64,000 nucleotides of DNA from a bacterium (GCA_024231905.1 JAAEQC010000234.1:1-64000); one strand, 5' to 3'. Counted from the stretch's first letter, positions 46,448 through 56,046 are shown. A program made the numbers and translations. The notes: generated by a model not told the origin, from the letters alone.

Positions 46448-48045
46448 GGCGCCGTCTCGCCGGCCCGTCCGAGGCCGGACAGGAGGGGCGTGCCGTCGTG
46501 GGCGAGGCGGATGCCGGCCAAGTCGCCGCGTATGACGAGCCAGCGGCGGCCGGCGGCCACGGGTACCAGAACGCCGTCCCGGAGGAGTCGGTCCACCGCG
46601 GCGCCGGCCGGCCGGTCCTTCTGCTCGGCGGAGGCCAGGCTCTCGCGGGCCGTGCGCGGCGGCGGGTCCAGGATCAGGCGCTGCAGCCAGCCTGCGCGCC
46701 CGGTCAGGGTGGCCAGCTGGAGACAAGGATTGGCGAAGCCGGGATCGATGGCCAGGAGGCAGGCTCCGGTCGACTGCCAGCTCAGGGCCAGTTCCAGGTC
46801 GTCGGCCGAGAGTCCGCGGGCGGTGGCGTCGGTGCCGGCCAGGGCCGCCAGGCGCCGTGCGATCTCCGCCGAGCCCGGGTCCGCGCGATCGAAGACCACG
46901 GTGCGGCCGTCCAGGATCGCCGTGGCCAGTTCCGAGTCGGCGGGTGCCCGGTCCGGTACGGCCACGGGACCGGAGAGCTGCGGGCAGCCCGTCGGCTCGC
47001 CGCCAGGGAGGGTCGGCGCGGGCCAGGCGGCTGCGTCCACCGTGGTCAGGTCTCGCTGGGGCTCCAGTCGGCCGGCGGCCCGGAGCCACAACCCCGGCGG
47101 CGCCTTCCCCTCGGGGGGGCAGAGCACCAGGTAGAGACGGTCCCAGGGCAGGATCACCAGTTGTCGTCCGCCCGACTGGCGGTAGTAGTCCACGGCCTCG
47201 CGCCGGCGGGTTATCAGCAGGTCGGCCGGGAGATCGGCCAGATCGCGCAGGTCACGGCCCGGGCGCACGTCGAAGACGAGACTTCGCCAGCGGGGCATCT
47301 CCGGGTGTTGGGGATTGGGCAGGCAGACCAGGTCCGGCAGAGGAGGCGGCGTGGTCGAGCGGAGGCGCGCCGGGCCGCTGCCCACGGGCCAGGTCCAGCC
47401 CGGACGGACGGCGGCCACGGCCAGGTCCGGGTGGGCCAGCAGGCGGGGCAGGTCCGTGTGGGATTCCGGGAGGGTGATCTGCAGCCTTCGTGCGTCCAGG
47501 GCCTGAACGCTCTCGGCGCGGGGGTCGAACCAGGACCAGGGGGGTAGACGGCGCTGGCCGGTGGGGCAAACGGCGCCGGCACACCAGGACGCGCGGACGG
47601 CTCCGGCGGTGACCGGGGTGCCGTCCCAGAACATGGCGCCCTCGCGCAGGGCGAAGACCCACACGGAACTGTCGGCGGTGCAGGACCAGTGGGTGGCGAG
47701 GCCCGGCCGGAGGGTGCCGTCGCAGTCGGTCAGGGTGAGGGTCTCGTAGAGTTGGGCGAAGACGATCCGCTCGGCGGCGTTGCGGGGGACCGGCGCCCGG
47801 TCGGGACGCACGCTGTCGGCGAGGGCGAAGACGAAGTCGCCGCCGGGCAGGGACGGGCCCTCGAGATCCGCGCAGCCGGGGCGTTCGGTGACCAAGCCGC
47901 CGCCGGCGCCGGGCCAGGACACGGGCTCCGGTTCGCGGCCGCCGGTCTCGACTCCGGGGGAGCCGCCGCCGCAGCCGGCCAGGCGGAGGCTCGCCAGCAG
48001 CAGGGCCGCGACAGCGCAGCCGTATGGAATCCTCTTGGCGCTCAT
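46444..48045 (-). CDS. solute-binding family-5-like lipoprotein
   Basis: A 533-residue protein with a lipoprotein leader ending L-A-G-C (Cys25). The N-terminal half has E-R-I-V-F-A-Q-L-Y-E-T-L-T, L-R-P-G-L-A-T-H-W and the V-F-A-L-R-E-G-A-M-F-W-D-G-T-P-V-T-A motif of oligopeptide-binding proteins (DppA/OppA type). No transporter genes follow. The next gene is a histidine kinase, overlapped by four bases, so a sensor role is likely rather than transport (inference). Confidence 0.8.
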   Translation of the reverse strand: MSAKRIPYGCAVAALLLASLRLAGCGGGSPGVETGGREPEPVSWPGAGGGLVTERPGCADLEGPSLPGGDFVFALADSVRPDRAPVPRNAAERIVFAQLYETLTLTDCDGTLRPGLATHWSCTADSSVWVFALREGAMFWDGTPVTAGAVRASWCAGAVCPTGQRRLPPWSWFDPRAESVQALDARRLQITLPESHTDLPRLLAHPDLAVAAVRPGWTWPVGSGPARLRSTTPPPLPDLVCLPNPQHPEMPRWRSLVFDVRPGRDLRDLADLPADLLITRRREAVDYYRQSGGRQLVILPWDRLYLVLCPPEGKAPPGLWLRAAGRLEPQRDLTTVDAAAWPAPTLPGGEPTGCPQLSGPVAVPDRAPADSELATAILDGRTVVFDRADPGSAEIARRLAALAGTDATARGLSADDLELALSWQSTGACLLAIDPGFANPCLQLATLTGRAGWLQRLILDPPPRTARESLASAEQKDRPAGAAVDRLLRDGVLVPVAAGRRWLVIRGDLAGIRLAHDGTPLLSGLGRAGETAP

Positions 48046-48222
48046 GACCTTCCCACTCCTCCCCTAGTGACCGGATCGTATCACGGATCGCCGCGCCTGG
48101 CGAAGCACGTCCGGCGGGGTTTCCGGCTGCGCCCCGCGCGGTCCCGGTGTTATCCTTAATGTCGGACACGACCACCAAGCGGCCCGGCTCGTCCGGAGTC
48201 GGGCGCGCGGAAAGGCCATGCG

Positions 48223-48543
48223 GTGAACAATCCTACCTGCCCCGGCTGTGGCCACGTCTTCCCCTGGTCGCGGGCCCTGGCCCAGATCTACGGTCCGTCC
48301 CGTACCGGCACGGCCCTCTGGGGAGCCGTCTGCCCCGCCTGCGGCGCCGACCTGAAGGTGCCCAACGCGCGCATGCTGCTCATCGTCACCGCGGGGCTGT
48401 TCTTCGGCAGCCAGAGTTCGACCTTGCTGCTGCTCGGCGACCTGCCGGTGGTGGGTTTCTGGCTCGTGAAATTGGGCCTCGTCATGGGATTCTACGCCAT
48501 CGCCACCTTCTTCTTCCTCACCCTGGAGATCGTACCAGAATGA
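48223..48543 (+). CDS. zinc-ribbon membrane protein
   Basis: A 106-residue protein. Residues 6-42 hold a zinc ribbon with C-P-G-C and C-P-A-C pairs. Two hydrophobic segments follow (52-71 and 75-101). GTG start at 48223. It overlaps the protease gene downstream by four bases. No function known. Confidence 0.65.
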   Translation: MNNPTCPGCGHVFPWSRALAQIYGPSRTGTALWGAVCPACGADLKVPNARMLLIVTAGLFFGSQSSTLLLLGDLPVVGFWLVKLGLVMGFYAIATFFFLTLEIVPE

Positions 48544-50516
48544 CGGTCCACCGCCTTCTCCTTGTCTTGCTCGGTGCCCTGGCAACGGCCGGCGCCGCGG
48601 CGGCCATGGTCCCCGAGGACCTGCGTACCATGCGCACGGTGGCGGTGGCGGATCTCTCGCCTGACGGACGCCATCTGATCTACTCGGTGACTGCCTGGGA
48701 CGCGGCGGCGGGCACGAGTTCCTCCCACCTCTACCGTCGCGACCTGGACACGGGGGAGGACCTGCTCCTGTTCGCGCCGGCGGATCGGTCCCGCGGTCCG
48801 GTCTGGCGGCCCGATGGCGAGGCGATGGCGTTTCTGCGGGAGACTGACGACGGAACCGAATTGTGGCTCATGGATGCGGACGGCGGCGAACGGCGCCGGG
48901 CGACCACCTGGACGGGCACCTTCGGGCCCCTGCGCTGGTCACCGGACGGAACGGCGCTGGCCTGGACCGCGGGCGGCACCGTGGGTGAATACGCGGGTGA
49001 GCCCGGCGTGCGCGTGGTGGCCGAAAACCTGGGCTACCGGCACCTGGATACGGGACTCCGGGAAGGGCGCCTGGGCCAGGTCTTCGTCCTGGAACTGGCC
49101 GACGGCGCCGTACGCCGCCTGTTCGAAGCGCCGCTGGACGCCCGCGGCCTGGACTGGTCGCCCGACGGTGTGAACCTTGTCTTCGCCGCCAAGCATCGCG
49201 CCGACCTGGGCTGGAACCTGGACACCAATCTGTGGCTCGTGCCTCGCGCCGGCGGCGAGCCCCGGCGCCTCACGGCCAACCCCGGCCCGGACGAGAAGCC
49301 CCGCTGGCTTCCCGACGGCCGCATCGCCTACGTGCGCGCCGTCGATCCCCTGTGGGAGAGCGGACCGCGCACGGTCACCATGCTGGATCCGGACGCTGGA
49401 GAGAACGGCGATCCTGTCCACCATGCCTTCCCCGATTTCTTCTGGCGCTACGCCGTGCACGACGGCTGGGTCCACGTGCTGGGCACCCGGCGCGGCAGCA
49501 TGGACCTGGTGCGGTTGGCGCCCGCCGCGGAGCCGGAGATTCTCACGGACGGCGAGTTCGACTACTGGTCGATCCATGTGGGCGGCCACCGGGCGGTCCT
49601 GGCCGGCGCGGGCCAGACCCTGCCCTCGGGCATCTTCGTGGTGGACCTGGACCGGGGCGGCGCCCGGTTGGAGATCGATCCCAACGCCGCGTGGCGCGCC
49701 CGGGCCGACCTGGTCGTACCGGAACCCTTCTCAGTGGAGGTGGACGGGACGGCGATCGAGGGCTGGTTCTTCAAGCCCCTGGACGCGGGCCCGGACCACC
49801 CGGTGCCCCTGGTGCTGAGCATCCACGGCGGTCCCGAGTGGATGTACGGCGGCTACTTCCTGCCCGAGTTCCACGTGTTGCCGCGCTTCGGTTACGGCGT
49901 GGTCATGGCCAATCCCGTGGGCAGCACCGGCTACGGCTACGAGTTCCAGGCAGCCATCCGCGGCGATTGGGTGGAGCGGCCCTCGCGGGAGGTCCTGGCC
50001 TGCGTCGACCTGGCCGTGGCCCAGGGCTGGGCCGACCCGGATCGCCTGGCGGTCATGGGGGGCAGCTACGGCGGCTTCCTGGGCGCCGAACTCACCGTCC
50101 GCACGGACCGCTTCCGGGCCGCGGCATTGGACCGTATGCTCCCGGACCCGGTGACCTTCTGGGGCACCACCGATGAGAAGTGGTTCCCCGAATGGGAATT
50201 CCACGGCCGTCCCTGGGACCCCGAGGCCCGCCCGGTGTATGAGCGAAACTCGCCCTACGACCGGGCCGACCGCTGCGACACTCCGACCCTCGTCAGCCAC
50301 GGCATGCGCGACTATCGCTGTCTGGTGACCGGGGCGGAAATGTGGTTCTCGGCTCTGCAGGCCCGGGGCGTGCCCAGCCGGCTCATCCGTTTCGAGCAGG
50401 AGGGCCACGGCATCAGCGGCCTGGAGAACCGGATCTTCTACCTGGAGGAATTGCTCACGTGGTTCGATCGGCACGTGCTGGAGACCCAGGCGGGGGAGGT
50501 CGTCGAACATGAGTGA
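48540..50516 (+). CDS. secreted prolyl-oligopeptidase-family (S9) serine peptidase
   Basis: A 658-residue protein with a signal peptide (1-22). A beta-propeller of S-P-D-G repeats spans about 30-400. The C-terminal hydrolase domain has S-I-H-G-G-P-E-W, the nucleophile in M-G-G-S-Y-G-G-F, the acid in G-M-R-D-Y-R-C and the His in E-G-H-G-I-S. This is the S9C-like acylaminoacyl/dipeptidyl-peptidase class. It should process short peptides in the periplasm. Confidence 0.88.
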   Translation: MTVHRLLLVLLGALATAGAAAAMVPEDLRTMRTVAVADLSPDGRHLIYSVTAWDAAAGTSSSHLYRRDLDTGEDLLLFAPADRSRGPVWRPDGEAMAFLRETDDGTELWLMDADGGERRRATTWTGTFGPLRWSPDGTALAWTAGGTVGEYAGEPGVRVVAENLGYRHLDTGLREGRLGQVFVLELADGAVRRLFEAPLDARGLDWSPDGVNLVFAAKHRADLGWNLDTNLWLVPRAGGEPRRLTANPGPDEKPRWLPDGRIAYVRAVDPLWESGPRTVTMLDPDAGENGDPVHHAFPDFFWRYAVHDGWVHVLGTRRGSMDLVRLAPAAEPEILTDGEFDYWSIHVGGHRAVLAGAGQTLPSGIFVVDLDRGGARLEIDPNAAWRARADLVVPEPFSVEVDGTAIEGWFFKPLDAGPDHPVPLVLSIHGGPEWMYGGYFLPEFHVLPRFGYGVVMANPVGSTGYGYEFQAAIRGDWVERPSREVLACVDLAVAQGWADPDRLAVMGGSYGGFLGAELTVRTDRFRAAALDRMLPDPVTFWGTTDEKWFPEWEFHGRPWDPEARPVYERNSPYDRADRCDTPTLVSHGMRDYRCLVTGAEMWFSALQARGVPSRLIRFEQEGHGISGLENRIFYLEELLTWFDRHVLETQAGEVVEHE

Positions 50517-51360
50517 TGCCCTGCCGCCGCCGGCCACTGCCGGGCGCCGCGCCAGCCTGTGGCTGATCACCGCGGCCATGGTCCTGGTGGTCGGCTTGAA
50601 ATCCTACGCGGCGCCCTGGGGATTGCCGGGCTGGCATGTGCTGGGCTGGCCGCTGCTGGCGGCCGGTATATATCTGGCCCACCGCGTGGGTCCCGTGAAC
50701 TGGTTCCGCGCCACGGTCCTTCTGGCCTGGCTCATGGGCGTCCTCCACTTCACGCGCATCGACGGTGACACGGGCGACACCCACGCTCTGGAACTGGTAT
50801 TCTCCCTGGGCATCGGCGTCCTGGTAGTACCCGCGTTGGCGGCCAAGTACTGGCTGCGCGAACCCCTGGACTACAGCTGGTTCTACGGCCGCTGGTCCCC
50901 GCGCATGTGGCTGTGGCTACCGGCGGGCTTCGCCCTGGCCTTCGGGTTCATGTGGCTGTACTTCCAGGTGCTGACGCCGACCCTGCACCACAGCTGGCCC
51001 CTGCCGGCGGGGCAGGAGGGTCGCACCGAGGCCATGTGGCGGCTCTTCTGGGGCTGCAACTTCGTGGGCGTGTGGGACGAGCTGGCCTTCATCAACTTCG
51101 TCTTCGTGCTCTTCGCCCGGCACTTCCGCTTCGGCGAGGCGAACCTGGCCCAGGCCGTGTTCTTCACCAGTTTCCTGCACGAGATGGCCTTCGTGGGCTG
51201 GGGACCGGTGGTCATCTACGTCTTCGCCCTGGTGCAGGGGCTGACCTACAAGACGACCCGTTCCCTGTTCTACATCGTGGTGCTGCATCTGATGATCGAT
51301 ACGATCCTGTTCTACATGATCGTCAACCGCTGGTATCCGGGTTGGGGGTGGCATCCGTGA
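50509..51360 (+). CDS. CPBP-like intramembrane protein
   Basis: A 283-residue protein with seven or eight hydrophobic segments. Motifs in the second half, W-D-E-L-A-F-I-N (about 185-192), F-L-H-E-M-A-F and L-H-L-M-I-D, echo the glutamate and histidine motifs of CPBP (CAAX-type) intramembrane proteases. The canonical E-E-x3-R is not complete, so proteolysis is uncertain. Overlaps the S9 peptidase gene by eight bases. Confidence 0.6.
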   Translation: MSDALPPPATAGRRASLWLITAAMVLVVGLKSYAAPWGLPGWHVLGWPLLAAGIYLAHRVGPVNWFRATVLLAWLMGVLHFTRIDGDTGDTHALELVFSLGIGVLVVPALAAKYWLREPLDYSWFYGRWSPRMWLWLPAGFALAFGFMWLYFQVLTPTLHHSWPLPAGQEGRTEAMWRLFWGCNFVGVWDELAFINFVFVLFARHFRFGEANLAQAVFFTSFLHEMAFVGWGPVVIYVFALVQGLTYKTTRSLFYIVVLHLMIDTILFYMIVNRWYPGWGWHP

Positions 51361-52136
51361 CCGTGCTGATCGCGACGACCCTGTCGCTGGCCCTGCTTGC
51401 TGGCGGGGACGCCCACCTGTGGCGGGAACTGGAACCGGGCCTGGAGCTGGCGCGCTTCGACGTGCGCACCCGGAGCGCCGAGGCCTACGGCGACCTCACG
51501 GTGCTGCGGGTCGATCCACGGCGCCGGCGCCTGGCGGTGCTCACCGCTGCGGCCGACGGCGAGGATCGTCCGCGCACTGTCCGCCAGTGGTGCAAGGACC
51601 TGGACCTGGCGGCGGCCGTCAATGCGGGCATGTACCAGGCCGACGGCCGCACCCACGTGGGTTTCTGCCAGGTGGACGGCCAGGTCCTCAACGGCGCGGT
51701 GAACGACTACCTGTCGGTGCTGGTGTGCGACCCGGTGGACCCCGACGCTCCGCCTTTCGGCATCCGTGATCTGGATGTGGTTCCTCTAGACACCCTGCGC
51801 GTGCGATACCGCACCGTGGTGCAGAACCTGCGCCTCATCAAGGGCGGCCGGGACAACCGCTGGTCGCCCACCCGCGACCGCTGGCGTGAGGCGGCCCTGG
51901 CCGAGGACGCCGCGGGCCGCGCCCTGTTCATCTACTGCTCGCGACCGGTGAGCATGCACGACTTCAACGAGGCGCTCTTGGCCCTTCCCCTGGACGTGGT
52001 AGCGGCCCAGCACCTGGAAGGCAGCGAGGCGGCCGGCCTGTGGATCGCCGGGAGTGGAGGTACGGGCTCGGCTGTGGGTGGTTCGGCGCCCAACGTGCTG
52101 GTGGTACGGCGGCGTGCGGAAGGGGAGAGGCCGTGA
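51357..52136 (+). CDS. phosphodiester glycosidase (NAGPA-like) domain protein
   Basis: A 259-residue protein with a short leader (1-18). The A-A-V-N-A-G-M-Y motif, the later L-I-K-G-G-R-D-N-R-W and A-A-Q-H-L-E-G-S-E-A-A-G-L-W place it in the NAGPA/phosphodiester glycosidase family, which uncaps phosphodiester-linked sugars. The GTG at 51357 overlaps the preceding stop. Confidence 0.78.
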   Translation: MTVLIATTLSLALLAGGDAHLWRELEPGLELARFDVRTRSAEAYGDLTVLRVDPRRRRLAVLTAAADGEDRPRTVRQWCKDLDLAAAVNAGMYQADGRTHVGFCQVDGQVLNGAVNDYLSVLVCDPVDPDAPPFGIRDLDVVPLDTLRVRYRTVVQNLRLIKGGRDNRWSPTRDRWREAALAEDAAGRALFIYCSRPVSMHDFNEALLALPLDVVAAQHLEGSEAAGLWIAGSGGTGSAVGGSAPNVLVVRRRAEGERP

Positions 52137-53506
52137 AGAACATCGTGCTGATCGCCGTGGACACCCTGCGGCCGGATCACCTGGGTTGCTACGGGTACGG
52201 GCGCGAGACGTCACCGGTGCTGGACGGATTGGCTCAGCGGGGCGTGGTTCTCGACGCCCTCTGGTCCGCTTCGAATTTCACGGCGCCGGCGTTCACTTCC
52301 TTGTTCACGGGGCTGTATCCGCACCAACACGGCATCTTCGATTTTCACTCGCGAGCTCCGCGTTCAATCATCCACGAGCAATTGATCGGAGCGGGCTACC
52401 AGACCGGTGCGGTGGTCACATTCCGTTTCTTCCAGCATCTCCTGGCCGGGATCTGGGGACCGGTCGAGGCGGTGACGGACACGCGTAGCCACGACTACGC
52501 GAAGGATCTGCCCTTGGCTGTCAGTGCGAGTGCCTGCGAGTGGTTGGATCGACGCGATGCCTCGCGACCGTTCGCCCTCTTCCTGCACTACGACGGCCCC
52601 CATATGCCGTACCGATTGCCCGCGGAGCACGCCGGGCTGTTCGATGAGGTTCCGGACTCCGCGGTTCCGGACGAGTGGCGACGGGCGCTTTATCCCCAGG
52701 AGCACGAGATGCTCGAAAAGGCGGATGCCAGCGTATTCTCGCTTCTCAAGGGAGTGAACTGGGGCCGGCGCCGGATCAGTCCGGAGACACTGGCGTGGAT
52801 TCGCGACAAGTACGACGCGGCGGTTCGCTACAACGACGACGCGGTCGGCCGGGTCCTCGAGCATCTGGAGCGTTCGGGGCTCGCCGAGGAGACTGTGATC
52901 TGCGTCGTTTCCGATCACGGAGAGGCGTTCCTCGAGCATGGCGAGATGGGGCACGGCGCCATGCACCTTCATGAAGAAGTGATTCGAACGGTAGGCATCC
53001 TTGCGGGAGCTGGTGTGGACGCCGGACGGGTATCGATGCCGCTCAGCCACATCGACTTGTGGCCGGCATTGCTGGACCTGGGGGGGGTAGCCGGTTCGGA
53101 CGCAACGCCCGTGCCCCGCCTGACGGATGCCCTTGGCTCCGATGATCGGTGCACGGCCGATGCCGGGCCGGTTTTCTGCCAGGGAAAGTTCAGGATCGCC
53201 GTCCGCAGAGGGAACCTCAAATACATTCGCCCCTACCCCTCGCCGACCCTGAGCCGCTACCGCCGGTTGAGGCTATGGGTGAAGATGCTGTTGAACCGGC
53301 GAGTGCGTTCGGAATGCTACAACCTGGACAAGGACCCATCGGAGCGGGTCAGTCTCATCGGCGATGCCGAACTATGGCGACCGTTGGCGGCCGACCTGCG
53401 TGCGCACCTGCGATCGGACGGTCCGTCGCTCGGGCAGGCGGAATCAGCCGATGAATCCGAACGCAAACGCATCGAGCAGGAGATGAAGGATCTGGGCTAC
53501 ATGTGA
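52133..53506 (+). CDS. sulfatase-fold hydrolase with Thr at the nucleophile site
   Basis: A 457-residue protein of the alkaline-phosphatase superfamily: V-L-I-A-V-D-T-L-R-P-D-H-L-G near the start, S-N-F-T-A-P-A-F-T-S-L-F-T-G-L-Y-P near 42-58, and V-V-S-D-H-G-E-A-F later. Sulfatases need Cys or Ser (converted to formylglycine) at the nucleophile position; here it is a Thr. It is therefore more like a phosphotransferase or phosphodiesterase of this fold. No signal peptide is seen. GTG at 52133 overlaps the previous stop. Confidence 0.78.
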   Translation: MKNIVLIAVDTLRPDHLGCYGYGRETSPVLDGLAQRGVVLDALWSASNFTAPAFTSLFTGLYPHQHGIFDFHSRAPRSIIHEQLIGAGYQTGAVVTFRFFQHLLAGIWGPVEAVTDTRSHDYAKDLPLAVSASACEWLDRRDASRPFALFLHYDGPHMPYRLPAEHAGLFDEVPDSAVPDEWRRALYPQEHEMLEKADASVFSLLKGVNWGRRRISPETLAWIRDKYDAAVRYNDDAVGRVLEHLERSGLAEETVICVVSDHGEAFLEHGEMGHGAMHLHEEVIRTVGILAGAGVDAGRVSMPLSHIDLWPALLDLGGVAGSDATPVPRLTDALGSDDRCTADAGPVFCQGKFRIAVRRGNLKYIRPYPSPTLSRYRRLRLWVKMLLNRRVRSECYNLDKDPSERVSLIGDAELWRPLAADLRAHLRSDGPSLGQAESADESERKRIEQEMKDLGYM

Positions 53507-53529
53507 TCACCTGGACACGGGCCAGAAAT

Positions 53530-53561
53530 ACGGCCGCCTACCCCGAAGGGCAGGCGGCCGT
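53530..53561. terminator. hairpin between convergent genes
   Basis: ACGGCCGCCT and AGGCGGCCGT form a 10-bp stem with a 12-base loop between the sulfatase-fold and malate dehydrogenase genes. There is no U tract, so any termination would be bidirectional but weak. Confidence 0.5.
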
Positions 53562-53581
53562 CGTCGTCGCGGGATCGCGGA

Positions 53582-54538
53582 CTAGCCCTTGTACTTGTCC
53601 ACCTCGGCAGCGGTTTTCTTCACCGCGTTGATGGAGTTGCGGAAGGACTTCTTCTCGGCCGCGGTCAGCTTGATGGGCACGATCTGCTCGATACCCTTCT
53701 TGCCCAGGATGGCGGGCACGCCCACGAAGAGGCCCTTCACGCCGTACTCACCGTTCAGCAGGGCGCACACGGGGACGATCTTGCGCTTGTCGTAGGCGAT
53801 GGCCTCGACCATCTCCAGGGCGCTGATGGCCGGCGACACGAAGGCCGAACCGGAGCCCAGGAGCTTGACCACTTCGCCGCCCGCGGTGCGGGTGCGCTTC
53901 TCGATGGCGGCCAGCGCCTTCTTGTCCACGAACTGTTCCACGGGCAGGCCGTAGATGCGGCAGGCCGAGCGGATGGGCACCATGGTGTCGCCGTGGCCGC
54001 CGAGGACCACTGCTTCCACGTTCTCCACCGACACCTTGGCTTCCTTGGCCACGAAGTACTTGTAGCGGCCCGAGTCCAGGACGCCGGCCATGCCCATGAT
54101 CTTATTCTTGCGGAAGCGCAGCTTCTTGTAGAGGCGGTAGACGATGGCGTCCAGGGGGTTGGCGATGGAGATCACGAAGGAGTTGGGGGCGTACTTCTTG
54201 ATGCCCGCCGCCACCATGTCGGTGATCTTCAGGTTCGTGGCCAGCAATTCCTCGCGGGAGGGGAAGGTGCCGTCCGGACGCATGGTCCGGGGCACGCCGG
54301 CGGTGTTGATGACGAAGTCCGCGCCCTTGATCACGCTGTAGGTCTTGCTACCCTCGAGGTTGACATCGACCCCGAAGGTCGGCGAACCCTCGGCGATGTC
54401 CAGGCACTTGCCCTTGGCGAAATCGGGGGGCTTGACGTCGACCAGGGCGACGTTCCGGGCCAGACGCCGTGTGGCGATCTCGTGCACGAGCGCGCCGCCG
54501 ATGTTGCCGCCGCCGATGATTGCGATCTTGTTGATCAT
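53582..54538 (-). CDS. mdh: malate dehydrogenase (LDH-like)
   Basis: A 318-residue NAD-dependent enzyme that interconverts malate and oxaloacetate. The nucleotide loop is I-G-G-G-N-I-G-G (residues 8-15). The substrate loop has G-V-P-R-T-M-R-P-D and later S-R-E-E-L-L, slightly longer than in usual members. The catalytic His lies in V-L-G-G-H-G-D-T-M-V-P. The length is typical for the LDH-like clade. Arg instead of Gln in the loop favours malate over lactate. Single gene. Confidence 0.9.
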   Translation of the reverse strand: MINKIAIIGGGNIGGALVHEIATRRLARNVALVDVKPPDFAKGKCLDIAEGSPTFGVDVNLEGSKTYSVIKGADFVINTAGVPRTMRPDGTFPSREELLATNLKITDMVAAGIKKYAPNSFVISIANPLDAIVYRLYKKLRFRKNKIMGMAGVLDSGRYKYFVAKEAKVSVENVEAVVLGGHGDTMVPIRSACRIYGLPVEQFVDKKALAAIEKRTRTAGGEVVKLLGSGSAFVSPAISALEMVEAIAYDKRKIVPVCALLNGEYGVKGLFVGVPAILGKKGIEQIVPIKLTAAEKKSFRNSINAVKKTAAEVDKYKG

Positions 54539-54678
54539 GGGGTCCGACTCCTTGCTGGTAGTCCGTGTCCTGTCGCCCGCCGGGGCGACGAAATCGACCG
54601 TCCGCGCACCCTACCACCGTGGCGGGCAGGTTGGCAAACTTTTACCATGAATGTCGGACCACACAGGGAGGATTTCCG

Positions 54679-55272
54679 GTGAACCGCTGGGACGAACGCT
54701 ACACCCGTGAGGGCTTCTACTACGGGCGCACGCCCAACTACTTCGTGGCCGAACAGGTGGCCGTGCTCGATCCGGGCCGTGGCCTCTACCTGGCCGAGGG
54801 CGAGGGGCGCAACGCCGTCTTCGCCGCGGGCCTGGGCCACCAGGTCACCGCCGTGGACAGCAGCCCCGTGGGCCGGCGCAAGGCCCTCGAACTGGCGGCC
54901 GACCGCGGCGTGCAACTGACCTACCAGGTCGCTGACATCACACAGCATCCCTGGTGGGAGCAGCAGTGGGACCACATCGTCCTCTGCTTCGCCCACCTAC
55001 CGCCCAACCCCATGCTCGAGGTCCATCGTCGTTGCGTAGCGAGCCTGACCGACGCCGGTACGCTGATCCTGAGTTCCTTCAGCAAGGCCCAATTCGGGCG
55101 CGATTCCGGCGGGCCGCCGGACCTGGATCTGTTGCAGGATCTGGAGGAATTGAAGAGTCAGTTCGCAGGACTGGAGGTCGAGCACGCCCAGGAACGGGAG
55201 GTCGACCTGAGCGAGTCGGGCGGACACGGCGGGTTGGCCATGGTGAACGAGTTCGTGGCGTCGAAGTCCTGA
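54679..55272 (+). CDS. TehB-like SAM-dependent methyltransferase
   Basis: A 197-residue protein. It opens W-D-E-R-Y-x5-F-Y-Y-G-x-x-P-N, the usual start of the TehB/thiopurine-methyltransferase-like class, then Y-L-A-E-G-E-G-R-N-A-V-F-A-A (motif I) and T-A-V-D-S-S-P-V-G. GTG start at 54679 with a GGGAGG box. The substrate is unknown; tellurite resistance is not implied by sequence alone. Confidence 0.82.
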   Translation: MNRWDERYTREGFYYGRTPNYFVAEQVAVLDPGRGLYLAEGEGRNAVFAAGLGHQVTAVDSSPVGRRKALELAADRGVQLTYQVADITQHPWWEQQWDHIVLCFAHLPPNPMLEVHRRCVASLTDAGTLILSSFSKAQFGRDSGGPPDLDLLQDLEELKSQFAGLEVEHAQEREVDLSESGGHGGLAMVNEFVASKS

Positions 55273-55932
55273 TCAGTCCTCGCCCAGCACGCCCCCGACG
55301 GCGATCCGCGACCAATCCTCGAAGCGCCCGCCGTCCGGGCCTTGGCCCTCGCCTGTCATGCCCGGTAATTCCGAACCCGGGATCCATCGTGCCTGGTGGG
55401 GCTCGGCCTGTTGGCTGACCAGATCCACCAGTTCCTCGTCAGTGCCGGGCATGGCGTCCAGGTTCACGGTGAAGACCACGCCGAAGTGGACGCTGGAGAC
55501 GTCCTCGCTGTCCGAGTTGATGTATCCCGCCATGGCGAAGGTCTCGCGTCCCGGGGCCAATCCAGTCTCTTCCACCAGTTCCCGCTGGGCCGTAGCCATG
55601 ACCAGGCCGTCGGTGCGGACCGTGTTGTCTGCCCGGTCGATGGGCTCGATGTGGCCGCCGAAGCCCACGGACCACAGACCGCCCAGGCGCGCTTCCGAGT
55701 GTTTGGTACGGCGCTGATAGCAGAGCACGCGGGCGTCGGCGCCGGTGCCCCGGCGCAGGACCAGGTAGGGGATGATCTGCTTGTAGTGGGAGTCGGTCTC
55801 CATGTGGTCGCGCTCGGCGAAGAAGAGGCGGTCGGTGAGGGCGTCCAGGTCCACGGCGCCAGCGGGCAGGAAGCCCTGGGGGCTGAGGCCGGGGAAGAGG
55901 TGCTTGCGTTCGACGACGAGGATGATTTTCAC
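55273..55932 (-). CDS. Nudix hydrolase
   Basis: A 219-residue protein with a Nudix box: F-G-G-H-I-E, then A-Q-R-E-L-V-E-E-T-G-L (about 111-121), the metal-binding helix. A preceding domain has Y-K-Q-I-I-P-Y-L-V-L-R-R. It would hydrolyse a nucleoside diphosphate linked to another group; substrate unknown. It ends next to the convergent methyltransferase gene. Confidence 0.83.
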   Translation of the reverse strand: MKIILVVERKHLFPGLSPQGFLPAGAVDLDALTDRLFFAERDHMETDSHYKQIIPYLVLRRGTGADARVLCYQRRTKHSEARLGGLWSVGFGGHIEPIDRADNTVRTDGLVMATAQRELVEETGLAPGRETFAMAGYINSDSEDVSSVHFGVVFTVNLDAMPGTDEELVDLVSQQAEPHQARWIPGSELPGMTGEGQGPDGGRFEDWSRIAVGGVLGED

Positions 55933-56046
55933 GTGACGTTTCCTTCGTTGGAACTGGGTGTCGGTTGGATTTCCCGGGACGATAACACATGGGCGAGCAA
56001 GGCGCCCAATGTCATGGCGGTCGGCCGACGGTGAACGCGTCGGTTC

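Noticed and set aside
44708..47089. Histidine-kinase frame extended to 47089
   Set aside because: The ATG at 46447 starts the first membrane helix and overlaps the upstream gene by four bases, the normal coupling.
52133..53506. Formylglycine sulfatase
   Set aside because: The required Cys or Ser with C-x-P-S-R context is missing; Thr is at that place.
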